From contig NZ_CP015136.1 of NCBI RefSeq assembly GCF_001618865.1, positions 2,205,001 to 2,269,000 on the forward strand: 64,000 nt of DNA, given 5' to 3'. Shown here piece by piece: positions 25,537-33,426 of the stretch. This DNA comes from Luteitalea pratensis. Its GTDB lineage: Bacteria > Acidobacteriota > Vicinamibacteria > Vicinamibacterales > Vicinamibacteraceae. Every line of letters begins with the position of its first letter. Position 1 is the stretch's first letter. The position numbers and the translations under genes are program-made. A model generated the notes under the pieces. That model was not told the origin of the DNA. It worked only from the letters and a program-made list of their open reading frames with translations, and searched no databases.

Positions 25537-27840
25537 ATGAGGAAGCGAATTCGCGGGCCAGTGCCGGCGGCGACGTTGGCGCTGGTGCTGCTCGCCGGTG
25601 CTGCTGCGCATGCACGCCAGGACGACGTTGCGACGCGGCTGTCGCAGCAGATCGACCGGCTCACATCCTCGACGTATGACCCGCCGCGGTTCGGTCCTGC
25701 GCGCTGGGTGCCCGGACGAGATGCGTACACGATTGCGGAGTCGGCGGCCCCGCCAGGGACCGGCATGGACATCGTCAGATACGACGCGGCATCGGGAGCG
25801 CGCGAGGTGATCGTAGCCGCGAGCATCCTGACCCCGCCTGGTGCCAAGGGCGGGCTCGACATCGACGACTACACATGGTCGCCCGACGGCCGGTTCTTGC
25901 TGATCTTCACCAACACGCGCAAGGTCTGGCGCGACAACACGCGCGGTGACTACTGGGTGGTGGACCTCGAACCCGCAAGTCATGCGCGTCACCCATCACC
26001 AGAGACGGCGCCGCGGCTCAGCAAGCTCGGGGGCGACGGGCCCGAAGCCTCGCTGCTGTTTGCCAAGTTCTCGCCCGACTCCACACGCGTGGCGTACGTG
26101 CGTGCCAACGACATCTACGTCGAGCGTCTCGAGGACGGACGCATCACCAGGCTGACCAGCGACGGCAGCGAGACGACGATCAACGGCACCTCCGATTGGG
26201 TCTACGAAGAAGAGCTCTTCGTGCGCGACGCCTTCCGCTGGAGTCCTGATAGCCGCGCCATCGCCTACTGGCAGTTCGACAGCACGGGCGTCGAGTTGTT
26301 CACGCTGATCAACAACACCGACACGCTGTATCCCACGCTGACCCGCATCCCATATCCGAAGGCCGGTACTCGCAACAGCGCGGTGCGAGTCGGGGTCATC
26401 AGTGCCGACGGCAGCGCGACGACGTGGATGCAGGTGCCTGGCGATCCGCGAGAGCACTACATTGCCCGTGTGAGCTGGATCGACGCCGACACCCTGGCCA
26501 TCCAGCAACTGAACCGCCTGCAGAGCCGCAACGATCTGCTGCGCGCGGACGCGCGGACAGGCGTGACGGGCCTGCTGTTTCGTGACCAGTCCACGACCTG
26601 GGTCGACATCGTGGAAGACGTGCGCTGGATCGATGGCAACCGCGCCTTCGTCGTGGTGAGCGAACGCGACGGTTGGCGGCACGTGTATCGGGTGGCGCGT
26701 GATGGCGCCGAGCCCCGTCTGCTGACGAGGTTCGACGCGGACATTCTGGGGGTGGCAGGGATCGACGAAGCCGCGGGATGGCTCTACGTCACAGCTTCGC
26801 CCGACAATCCCACGCAGGCATATCTGTACCGTGCGCGACTCGACGGAACGGGGATCCCCGAGCGGGTCACGCCCGCATCGATGCGCGGGACGCATTCGTA
26901 CGTGCTGTCGCCCGACGGCACGCTGGCCTTCCACACCGCGTCGCGTGTTGACATCCCTCCCGTGGTGGACATCGTGACTCTGCCGGCACATCGCTCGCTG
27001 CAGACGCTGACGGATACATCGGCGCTGACCGCCAAGCTCGCGCCGATCGTCGCCACACCGACCGAGTTCCTGACCGTCGACATCGGTGGAGGCGTGTCGC
27101 TGGATGGCTGGCTCCTCCGTCCTTCGAACTTCGATACGTCGAAGCGGTATCCGGTGATTGTCTTTGTGTATGGCGAGCCCTGGGGCCAGACCGTCGCCGA
27201 TCGCTGGGGCGGCCCGCACCTGTTCCACCGTGCGCTGGCGGATGCCGGCTACCTCGTCGCGTCGTTCGACAACAGCGGGACGGCGACCCCGAGGGGCACC
27301 GCCTGGCGCAAGGTCATCTACGGCACGATGGGGGAGCTGTCGTCGAAAGAACAGGCCGCGGCAGTGCGGGCCCTCGCCGCAGCGCGCCCGTACGTGGATC
27401 TCTCCCGGGTCGGCATCTGGGGCTGGAGCGGTGGCGGGTCCAACACGCTGAACGCGATGTTTCGGTATCCGGATATCTTCCACGTCGGGGTCGCGGTCGC
27501 GCCAATGCCCGACCAGCGCCTGTACGACACCATCTACCAGGAGCGTTATATGGGGACGCCCCAGGGCAACCCCGAGGGGTACCGGGTGGGATCGCCCATC
27601 AACTTTGCCGACGGACTCAAGGGGCGCCTGCTGATCGTTCACGGCTCGGGCGATGACAACGTGCACTATCAGGCCACTGAACGCCTCGTCAACCGGCTCG
27701 TCGAACTCGGTAAACGCTTCGACATGATGGTGTATCCCAACCGCACGCATGCCATGAGGGAAGGCGCTGGCACGTTTGCTCACCTGCATCAGCTGATTGC
27801 GCGCTATTTCCTCGACCACCTGCCACCGGGCGGGAAGTAA
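25537..27840 (+). CDS. Dipeptidyl peptidase IV-family serine peptidase (S9B)
   Basis: 767 residues from ATG 25537 with a signal peptide (PAATLALVLLAGAAAHA). The N-terminal part is the DPP-IV beta-propeller (YTWSPDGRFLLIFTNTRKVW, DWVYEEELFVRDAFRWSPDS); Glu224 and Glu225 form the double-Glu motif that binds the substrate N-terminus. The C-terminal alpha/beta-hydrolase domain has Ser631 in WGWSGGGSNTL, Asp706 in HGSGDDNVHYQ and His738 in NRTHAM. It should release N-terminal X-Pro or similar dipeptides from peptides in the periplasm. Single gene; the upstream array separates it from the divergent regulator. Confidence 0.92.
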   Translation: MRKRIRGPVPAATLALVLLAGAAAHARQDDVATRLSQQIDRLTSSTYDPPRFGPARWVPGRDAYTIAESAAPPGTGMDIVRYDAASGAREVIVAASILTPPGAKGGLDIDDYTWSPDGRFLLIFTNTRKVWRDNTRGDYWVVDLEPASHARHPSPETAPRLSKLGGDGPEASLLFAKFSPDSTRVAYVRANDIYVERLEDGRITRLTSDGSETTINGTSDWVYEEELFVRDAFRWSPDSRAIAYWQFDSTGVELFTLINNTDTLYPTLTRIPYPKAGTRNSAVRVGVISADGSATTWMQVPGDPREHYIARVSWIDADTLAIQQLNRLQSRNDLLRADARTGVTGLLFRDQSTTWVDIVEDVRWIDGNRAFVVVSERDGWRHVYRVARDGAEPRLLTRFDADILGVAGIDEAAGWLYVTASPDNPTQAYLYRARLDGTGIPERVTPASMRGTHSYVLSPDGTLAFHTASRVDIPPVVDIVTLPAHRSLQTLTDTSALTAKLAPIVATPTEFLTVDIGGGVSLDGWLLRPSNFDTSKRYPVIVFVYGEPWGQTVADRWGGPHLFHRALADAGYLVASFDNSGTATPRGTAWRKVIYGTMGELSSKEQAAAVRALAAARPYVDLSRVGIWGWSGGGSNTLNAMFRYPDIFHVGVAVAPMPDQRLYDTIYQERYMGTPQGNPEGYRVGSPINFADGLKGRLLIVHGSGDDNVHYQATERLVNRLVELGKRFDMMVYPNRTHAMREGAGTFAHLHQLIARYFLDHLPPGGK

Positions 27841-27865
27841 GCAGCAATTTGAAATTTGAAGCTGA

Positions 27866-27912
27866 TGCGTCCGGTGCCCGGTACCCGGTGCCCGGTACCC
27901 GGTACCCGGCAT
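27866..27912. repeat. CCGGTACCCGGTGCCCGG tandem repeat
   Basis: Five to six 9-bp units of the CCCGGTRCC type between the peptidase stop and the reductase start. Same family as 29893-29965 and the block inside the GNAT gene. Confidence 0.85.
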
Positions 27913-27921
27913 AATCGATCC

Positions 27922-28566
27922 ATGACCATCGGATTCATCGGCGCAGGACACATCGGCAGCGTTGTCGCGCGTGCGGCGATTGCGGCCGGACATTCGGTCG
28001 TGCTCAGCAACTCTCGCGGACCCGAGACGTTGGCCGACCTGGTCACGCAACTCGGTCCGTCTGCGAGGGCGGCGACGCCCAGTGACGCCGCGCGAGCCGG
28101 CGCCATCGTGGTGGTGACGATTCCGCTCCGGAACATCGCAGATGTGCCGATCGAGCCACTCGCGGGCAAGGTCGTCATCGACACCAACAACTACTACCCG
28201 CAGCGCGACGGCCACATCGCCGAACTCGACGACGAGTCGACGACGACCGCAGAACTACTGCAGCGCCACCTGCCGACGTCGAAGGTGGTCAAGGCCTTCA
28301 ACCACATCTACGCGGCGCAGATCACGACCGACGGCACGCCTGCGGGCACGCCGAACCGTCGTGCGCTGGTGATTGCGGGAGACGATGCGGCGGCGAAGGC
28401 GACGGTGACGCAACTGCTCGACCAGTTCGGGTATGACACGGTGGATGCCGGCCCGCTGGCCGAAGGATGGCGCATCCAGCGCGACACGCCCGGGTACGGC
28501 CCGCGGCGCAACGCCAAGGAACTCCGCGCGGATCTCGCAGCCGCGAAGCGGTATCGCGATATGTGA
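27922..28566 (+). CDS. NADPH-dependent F420 reductase-like oxidoreductase
   Basis: 214 residues; ATG 27922 is chosen because the upstream extension is repeat-encoded. The Rossmann motif MTIGFIGAGHIGSVVARAAI with SNSRGPETLADL resembles the NADP-binding start of F420H2:NADP+ oxidoreductase (Fno-like, often annotated NADP oxidoreductase coenzyme F420-dependent). VVVTIPLRNIADVPIEPLAG, VIDTNNYYPQRDGHI, VVKAFNHIYAAQI and GDDAAAKATVTQLLDQFGYD fit as well. Whether F420 is used is unknown; many bacterial members reduce other substrates with NADPH. Single gene. Confidence 0.85.
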   Translation: MTIGFIGAGHIGSVVARAAIAAGHSVVLSNSRGPETLADLVTQLGPSARAATPSDAARAGAIVVVTIPLRNIADVPIEPLAGKVVIDTNNYYPQRDGHIAELDDESTTTAELLQRHLPTSKVVKAFNHIYAAQITTDGTPAGTPNRRALVIAGDDAAAKATVTQLLDQFGYDTVDAGPLAEGWRIQRDTPGYGPRRNAKELRADLAAAKRYRDM

Positions 28567-28826
28567 CCGGTCACCGGGAACCGGGAATCGGGAACCGGGA
28601 ACCGGGAATCGGGAATCGGGAATCGGGACCGATCGAGAAAAACCGGTGTAGCCGTCGAGCTTGCTCGACGGTCAGCTCGCCGCGGCTTACCGTCCAGCGT
28701 CCAGCGTCCAGCGTCCGGCGTTGTCCACGTAGCTCAGGCAAGTGCTTGAGACCTGAGTCCTGAGTCCTGAGACCTGAGTCGCGCCGTCGAGCTTGCTCGA
28801 CGGGCGACGAGACCGCGGATCGGGTG
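28567..28826. repeat. Dense mixed intergenic repeats
   Basis: In order: GGGAATCGGGAACCGGGAA units (28568-28628), the GCCGTCGAGCTTGCTCGACGG palindrome (about 28652-28672 and again about 28782-28802), CGTCCAGCGTCCAGCGTCC units (about 28692-28725) and GAGACCTGAGTCCTGAGTCC units (about 28747-28780). No gene. Confidence 0.85.
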
Positions 28827-29513
28827 TCAGCCGACGAGCATCGGCATCGCCCAGAGGACACCCACGACGAGCGAGAGCACGCCCGCCGACAACTGGAGCC
28901 ACGCCTGCAGGTGCGGGCGGGAGGCGATGCGCGAGAGCTGCCAACCCGCAAGCCCGGAGACCGCCGTCATCGCGGCCACTGACCCCAAACCGAAGAGCGC
29001 GACGAATACGAGGCGGGCTGGCAGCGAGGTGAATGCCCCCATCGCGAGCGCGGCGAGCGCGCCGCTGCCCGCGAGTCCATGTACGACGCCAACCAGGTAT
29101 GCGCGCGGCGACAGGGCCCATGTGCCGACATGCAGGTGATGTCCCTGCGCCGGATGGTGATGGGCCGTGTGCCCGTGCCTGTGCCAGGCGTCGCGTCCGC
29201 GGCGCATGTCGGCAATGCCACGTCGCACGGCCCGGGCGCCCAGCCCGATCAGCATCAGCGCGACGAAGAACTCGAGGGCACGCATCGTCGACGATGAGAG
29301 TTCCGCACGCAGCCCGCCGAGCACCACGCCAGCCGCGAGCAGCGCCGACGTGTGTCCGAGCCCCCACCATGCCCCGAGCCATGCCGTGCGGCGGCTGCCG
29401 TGACCCTCTGCGACGAGGGTCGACATCGCGGCCACGTGATCGGGCTCGCAGGCGTGTCGCATGCCGGTGACGAGACCGAGCACGCACGTGATGACGACAG
29501 TGTCAGCGGTCAA
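28827..29513 (-). CDS. Nickel/cobalt-permease-like membrane protein (NicO/UreH type)
   Basis: About 228 residues; the start is a TTG at 29513 and is tentative. The N-terminal helix carries GLVTGMRHACEPDHVAA, which matches the HX4DH nickel-binding motif of NiCoT and UreH-type permeases. Five to six further hydrophobic helices follow. Between them a His-rich cytoplasmic loop (HRHGHTAHHHPAQGHHLHVG, about 110-130) suggests metal buffering. The later GVVHGLAGSGALAALAMG is also characteristic of the family. It probably moves Ni2+ or Co2+ across the inner membrane; direction and metal are not certain. No urease or hydrogenase genes are adjacent. Confidence 0.82.
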   Translation of the reverse strand: MTADTVVITCVLGLVTGMRHACEPDHVAAMSTLVAEGHGSRRTAWLGAWWGLGHTSALLAAGVVLGGLRAELSSSTMRALEFFVALMLIGLGARAVRRGIADMRRGRDAWHRHGHTAHHHPAQGHHLHVGTWALSPRAYLVGVVHGLAGSGALAALAMGAFTSLPARLVFVALFGLGSVAAMTAVSGLAGWQLSRIASRPHLQAWLQLSAGVLSLVVGVLWAMPMLVG

Positions 29514-29966
29514 TCAGGGCCATCCGTAATCGAAGGCTCAGGTCTGAGGTCTCAGGTCTGAGGTCTCAGGTCTCAGGTCTCAGGTCTCAGGTCTCAGGTC
29601 TCAGGCTCAAGCTCAGGGCTCAGGGTAACCTGGGGCTTGAGACTTGAGACCTGAGACTTGAGGCGGAAGATTGAGCCAGTCTCACACACGCGGCGCGTTG
29701 CGCGCGTCTGACATACATGGAAAACGCCGAACGCCTAACGCCGAACGCTGAACGGCAAGCCCAAGGCCCAAAGCGGCCGCGGCTCAACCTGACCGTCGAC
29801 CTGACTTGTCCGCCGTAGACTTGGCGAAGGTGGATGGTCGACGGCACCACTGTCAGGGGAGAACGTAGGCGTCGAGCTTGCTCGACGCGACTCCGGACTC
29901 CCGGTTCCCGATTCCCGGTACCCGGTACCCGGCACCCGTTGCCCGGTACCCGGTACCCGGTGCCCG
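29514..29966. repeat. 450-bp spacer filled with repeats
   Basis: A long GGTCTCAGGTCTGAGGTCTC array with at least ten units (29533-29620) passes into GAGACTTGAGACCTGAG (29636-29660). Then come GAACGCCTAACGCCGAACGC units (about 29727-29752), the CTGACTTGTCCGCCGTAGAC / TTGGCGAAGGTGGATGGTCGAC element (29791-29840), the GCGTCGAGCTTGCTCGACGC palindrome (about 29868-29887) and CCCGGTACCCGGTACCCGG units (29893-29965). No gene seen. Confidence 0.85.
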
Positions 29967-30641
29967 TCAGCCATCCCGCGGTGCGCGTACGACGCGCTCG
30001 GTGCGTGCGGAGCGTTCGTCCGACCACGCCCGGAACGTCAGCGTCGCCGCGCCGAGTTCGACCACGTCGCCGTCGGCCAGGATGCGCGGCTCGGCGATCC
30101 GCTCACCGGCCACGAATGTCCCGTTGCTCGACTCGAGGTCGGCGATGGTCGTCTTGTCGGTGCCGACGTCCACACAGGCGTGCCGCCGCGATACCCCAGA
30201 AGCCTCCACCCAGACATCACACCGCGGATCGCGCCCGACGACGTTCTCGCCGGCCGCGAGCGGGAAGGCGTGGTCGTTCCGCACCAGCCAACAGAGGCGC
30301 TCCTCGGTGCGCGTCTCCGGCCGCACGGCCGCGAGGGTCTGCGCCGGTCCGCTGAACGCATAGCCAACGCGGTGCACCGTGCGGACGAAGCTGGCCTGGC
30401 GCGAGTCGTCGCCGAGCACCTGGCGAATCTCGGCGATCACCACGCTCAGGTTGGCCTCGCCCACGAACGTGTCCTGCCAGACGTGGTCGTGGATCTCGCG
30501 CTTGCTCACCACCGTCGGACGACGATCGAGCAGCAGCGCGAGCAGGTCGAATGCCTTGGGCGAGAGGTGCACGCGGGCGCCCGCGTCGAGCAGTTCGCGC
30601 GTCTCGGTGTCGAACGTGAAGCGGCCGAAGGCAACCCTCAT
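29967..30641 (-). CDS. Winged-helix (OmpR/CadC-type) DNA-binding protein fused to an FHA domain
   Basis: 224 residues from ATG 30641. Residues 1-95 are an OmpR-type winged helix without a receiver: FGRFTFDTETRELLDAG, LSPKAFDLLALLLDRRPTVV, EANLSVVIAEIRQVLGDD and FVRTVHRVGYAF. Residues ~125-210 are an FHA domain: AGENVVGRDPRCDVWVEASG, VSRRHACVDV, DLESSNGTFVAGERI and LADGDVVELGAATLTF, with the phosphothreonine-binding GR, S..RH and NG elements. It could couple Ser/Thr phosphorylation to transcription. It is divergent, by 89 bp, from the FHA/phosphatase/kinase operon, whose shared promoter region it may control. Confidence 0.88.
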   Translation of the reverse strand: MRVAFGRFTFDTETRELLDAGARVHLSPKAFDLLALLLDRRPTVVSKREIHDHVWQDTFVGEANLSVVIAEIRQVLGDDSRQASFVRTVHRVGYAFSGPAQTLAAVRPETRTEERLCWLVRNDHAFPLAAGENVVGRDPRCDVWVEASGVSRRHACVDVGTDKTTIADLESSNGTFVAGERIAEPRILADGDVVELGAATLTFRAWSDERSARTERVVRAPRDG

Positions 30642-30730
30642 GAACGCTCTGCGAATCCTTGGAAATCCCTTGGGACTTCGTGACGGGGTCCGGTGCATAG
30701 TACCCGACGACAGCGGAGGTAGACGGCGGA
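30642..30730. promoter_or_regulatory. Divergent promoter region of the FHA/kinase locus
   Basis: The 89-bp gap lies between the winged-helix/FHA gene and the FhaA-like gene. It holds an AT-richer CATAGT (-10-like, about 30696-30701) and GGAGGT near 30715 as the likely ribosome-binding region of the rightward operon. No clear palindrome was found. Confidence 0.35.
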
Positions 30731-31642
30731 ATGACAGCGGGGAAGGCTCCAAGCGGTCGGGAGATCTGGAAGGCGGTTCGCGAGGAACTCGTGCTGAACC
30801 TGTACGCGCTGCCGTTCAGCACGATTGCGCCGACCGTGTACCACGTCTACCTGCATCCGGAGGACTTCGACGCCATCGAAGGCATCTCGGGCACGCTGAC
30901 CGAGCAGATCCGGCAGGCCCTCACCGAAGAGGTCACTCGCCTCAACCGCGACATGGGCGGTCGCGTGAAGACCATCATGGCGCGCCTGCTCGAGCGTGAT
31001 CGGCTTGCTCCGGTCGAAATCCCGCCCGGCGGCTGGGAGGTGAACCTGCGCCGCGATCCCGATGGCGAACTCGCCCGCGGCCAACTCGGGATCGTCTCGA
31101 CACTCGCCATGCCCGCGCCAGTCGAGTACGGCGGCACCCCCACCACACGCATCGTCCGCAGCATCGTCGGCGCGTCTGGCCGGGCGGCAACGGTGAGCCA
31201 CGTGCCGCAGCAGGCTGGGTCTGCCGTGCCGGGGGCCGCGATGCCATCTGATGGCGGCGTGCGCGAGACGGAGGGCCGCTCGAGCCCCGACCGCGCCCGC
31301 CTCACGTACTCGGACGACCAGGGTGCGCACACGTTCATGATGCGCAAGGACACCGTGTCCATCGGCCGCGGCGGGAGTGCCGTGTGGGTGGACGTGCAGG
31401 TGATCACGACCGCACGCGTCTCACGCGAGCACGTCCGGATTCGTGGCGACGCCTCCGGCGGGTTCTTCGTGCAGGACGTCAGCCTGTGGGGTACCACCGT
31501 CGACGGCGCCCCGATCCCGCCTGCGGTGAAGGGACCCGAGGGCGTGGCGCAGCCAGGCCCCGAGCAGCCGCTCCCGGCCCGTGCCCGCATCGGCCTTGCC
31601 GACGCGATCACGATCGACTTCGAGGCCCTGGGCGCGCCATGA
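30731..31642 (+). CDS. FhaA-like protein: DUF3662 plus FHA domain
   Basis: 303 residues. The N-terminal ~110 residues (GREIWKAVREELVLNLYALP, APTVYHVYLHPEDFDAIEG, LTEQIRQALTEEVTRLNRDM) resemble the DUF3662/FhaA N-terminal domain, which in mycobacteria binds cell-wall proteins. A variable linker is followed by an FHA domain (about 195-300: TVSIGRGGSAVWVDVQV, RVSREHVRIRGD, GFFVQDVSLWGTTVDG). FHA domains bind phosphothreonine, so it is a likely substrate or adaptor of the kinase four genes on. First gene of the rightward operon; its stop overlaps the next start (ATGA). Confidence 0.85.
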   Translation: MTAGKAPSGREIWKAVREELVLNLYALPFSTIAPTVYHVYLHPEDFDAIEGISGTLTEQIRQALTEEVTRLNRDMGGRVKTIMARLLERDRLAPVEIPPGGWEVNLRRDPDGELARGQLGIVSTLAMPAPVEYGGTPTTRIVRSIVGASGRAATVSHVPQQAGSAVPGAAMPSDGGVRETEGRSSPDRARLTYSDDQGAHTFMMRKDTVSIGRGGSAVWVDVQVITTARVSREHVRIRGDASGGFFVQDVSLWGTTVDGAPIPPAVKGPEGVAQPGPEQPLPARARIGLADAITIDFEALGAP

Positions 31643-31728
31643 CCTGGCTGCACATTCTCTTCCTTGTCGCCCTGCTGTCGGCCGTGGCTTGGATTGGCTG
31701 GCTTGCCTGGATGTTCGATCGTGGCTGA
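31639..31728 (+). CDS. 29-residue single-pass membrane peptide
   Basis: A small open frame begins with an ATG inside the ATGA overlap with the FhaA-like stop and ends with a TGA eight bases inside the following PP2C gene. It encodes a 29-residue peptide starting MTWLHILFLVALLSAVAWIG and ending WMFDRG: one continuous hydrophobic helix with a charged C-terminal end. The tight overlap on both sides argues that it is translated and not a gap. It might be a membrane partner of the phosphatase, kinase or SEDS protein. No family recognised. Confidence 0.55.
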   Translation: MTWLHILFLVALLSAVAWIGWLAWMFDRG

Positions 31729-33409
31729 CAGCGCGACCATTCCCGTGCTGCTCTCGGCTGCACTCTCCGACCCGGGACGCGTCCGTACGAACAACGAGGA
31801 CCTGCCCATCCTCGATGCCGAGCGCGGCGTCTTCGGCGTGATTGACGGCGTCGGCGGACACGCGGCCGGCGAACTCGCCGCCGCCATCGCCCGCGACGTG
31901 ATCCTGCAGCGCCTGGCGCGTCCGCTTGGCACGCCCGCGGAACGTGTGCGCGAGGCGATCGCCATCGCCAACAACGAGATCTTCCGTCGCGCTGCCAGCG
32001 AGCCCACGCTCGCCGGCATGACGTGCGTCGTCACGCTGGCGGTCGTGAGCGACGGGCGCGTCACGGTTGGCCACGTCGGCGACAGCCGGCTCTACAAGCT
32101 GCGTCCGTCGGGGGTGTGCAAGCTCACGCACGACCACTCACCGGTGGGCGAGCGCGAGGATGCGCACGAGATCGGCGAGATCGAGGCCATGCATCACCCG
32201 CGGCGGCACGAGGTCTTTCGTGACGTCGGCAGTGCGCTGCGCGACAAGGACGAACCTGACTACGTCGAGGTGATCGACGACACGCTCGAAGACGACGCGG
32301 CGATCCTGGTGTGCAGCGACGGGCTGACCGACATGATCCCGTCGGCGACGATCGAGCGCGTGGTGCGCCTGCACGCGGGTGATGCGGGGGCGGTGACGAC
32401 GGCACTCGTGGCTGCGGCCAACGAGGCGGGCGGTCGAGACAACGTCACGGTGGTCTACGCCGAGTCCCCGGGGTTCGCCGCCGCGTTCAAGGCCGGCACG
32501 CCCGCCATACCCGTGAGTGATGTGGCCCCAGCGGCTGATGCTGCGGGCGGGGGCACGGCTGGCCGATCGCTCGGCGCACGCCTGCTGGCCGGCCGCACCA
32601 CATGGTTCATCGTCGGAGCCGTCCTCGGGGTGCTCGGCGCGCTCCTCCTCGCCTGGCGACTCTCCACGGAGGTGCCCGTGGGCGGACGCACCATCGTTGC
32701 CGCGCCCCAGGCGTCGGAGACGGTCGGCACGCTGGCCGCGGCTGTGCAGACCGCCCACGCAGGCGACGTCATCCGCCTCGAGCCCGGCACGTATGCCGAG
32801 TCGATCGTCGTCCCCGAGGGCGTGTCGCTCCGAGCCCGCGTGCCTGGCAGCGCGGTGTTCGTCCGGCCGCCGGGCGCGACCGGCGAGTGGGTCGCCCTCG
32901 TCGCGCCGGGAGACGGCGGCGCCATCTCCGGCCTCCGGATCACCTCGACCGCGGAGGCGCCGGTGCAGGTGGGCGTGCGAGTCGACGGGCAGGGACGATC
33001 GATCGAGTTGTTGCAGGTCGATGGCCCCGTCACGGCAGGCGTGGACATGCTCGAGGACGCCTCGGCGACGCTGCAGGGCAGTCATTTCGCGGTCGCCGGT
33101 CCGGCCATCGTGCTGGCGGCGCGAAGCCAACTCGACGCCACCGGCAATGTCTTCGTGGCGCCCGCAGGGAGCAGCCCCGTCGTGCCCGCGCTGTCTCGCC
33201 GCGCCGCCGCCGTGGCAGCGAGCCGCACCGCACAGCCGGTGGCCCCGAGCATCTTCGCCATGCGCCTCGAAGACGGCGCCCGCGTCGTCCTCAATCGCAA
33301 CATCTTTGCCGGCTTCGGCCCGACGCCGATCAAGGGCCTGACCGATGCCGAGCGGGAACCCATGCGTACCGCCAACGTCGTCGTGTCTCCGGACCTTTCC
33401 ACCCGCTGA
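31721..33409 (+). CDS. PP2C-type Ser/Thr phosphatase with membrane segment and beta-helix ectodomain
   Basis: 562 residues from GTG 31721, overlapping the 29-residue ORF. The PP2C domain (1-250) is complete: RTNNEDLPILDAERGVFGVI, IDGVGGHAAGELAA, VGHVGDSRLYKLR, LVCSDGLTDMI and GGRDNVTVVYAE supply the metal-binding aspartates. A membrane helix (TTWFIVGAVLGVLGALLLAW, about 290-310) follows. An external region of about 230 residues (AGDVIRLEPGTYAESIVVPE, GVSLRARVPGSAVFV and further short strands) resembles a pectate-lyase-like right-handed beta-helix. Mycobacterial PstP has a much smaller outer part. The ectodomain may sense cell-wall glycans. It dephosphorylates targets of the adjacent kinase, by analogy. 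Confidence 0.85.
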   Translation: MADSATIPVLLSAALSDPGRVRTNNEDLPILDAERGVFGVIDGVGGHAAGELAAAIARDVILQRLARPLGTPAERVREAIAIANNEIFRRAASEPTLAGMTCVVTLAVVSDGRVTVGHVGDSRLYKLRPSGVCKLTHDHSPVGEREDAHEIGEIEAMHHPRRHEVFRDVGSALRDKDEPDYVEVIDDTLEDDAAILVCSDGLTDMIPSATIERVVRLHAGDAGAVTTALVAAANEAGGRDNVTVVYAESPGFAAAFKAGTPAIPVSDVAPAADAAGGGTAGRSLGARLLAGRTTWFIVGAVLGVLGALLLAWRLSTEVPVGGRTIVAAPQASETVGTLAAAVQTAHAGDVIRLEPGTYAESIVVPEGVSLRARVPGSAVFVRPPGATGEWVALVAPGDGGAISGLRITSTAEAPVQVGVRVDGQGRSIELLQVDGPVTAGVDMLEDASATLQGSHFAVAGPAIVLAARSQLDATGNVFVAPAGSSPVVPALSRRAAAVAASRTAQPVAPSIFAMRLEDGARVVLNRNIFAGFGPTPIKGLTDAEREPMRTANVVVSPDLSTR

Positions 33410-33426
33410 CAGGCTGGAGACCACGA

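Noticed and set aside
25996-28215. 739-codon open frame antisense to the DPP-IV peptidase and reductase genes
   Set aside because: Opposite two well-supported genes and crosses a repeat array; composition is shadow-like.
29533-29665. CRISPR-like appearance of the GAGGTCTCAGGTCT array
   Set aside because: Units are 7-10 bp with no unique spacers and no cas genes; it is a simple tandem repeat.
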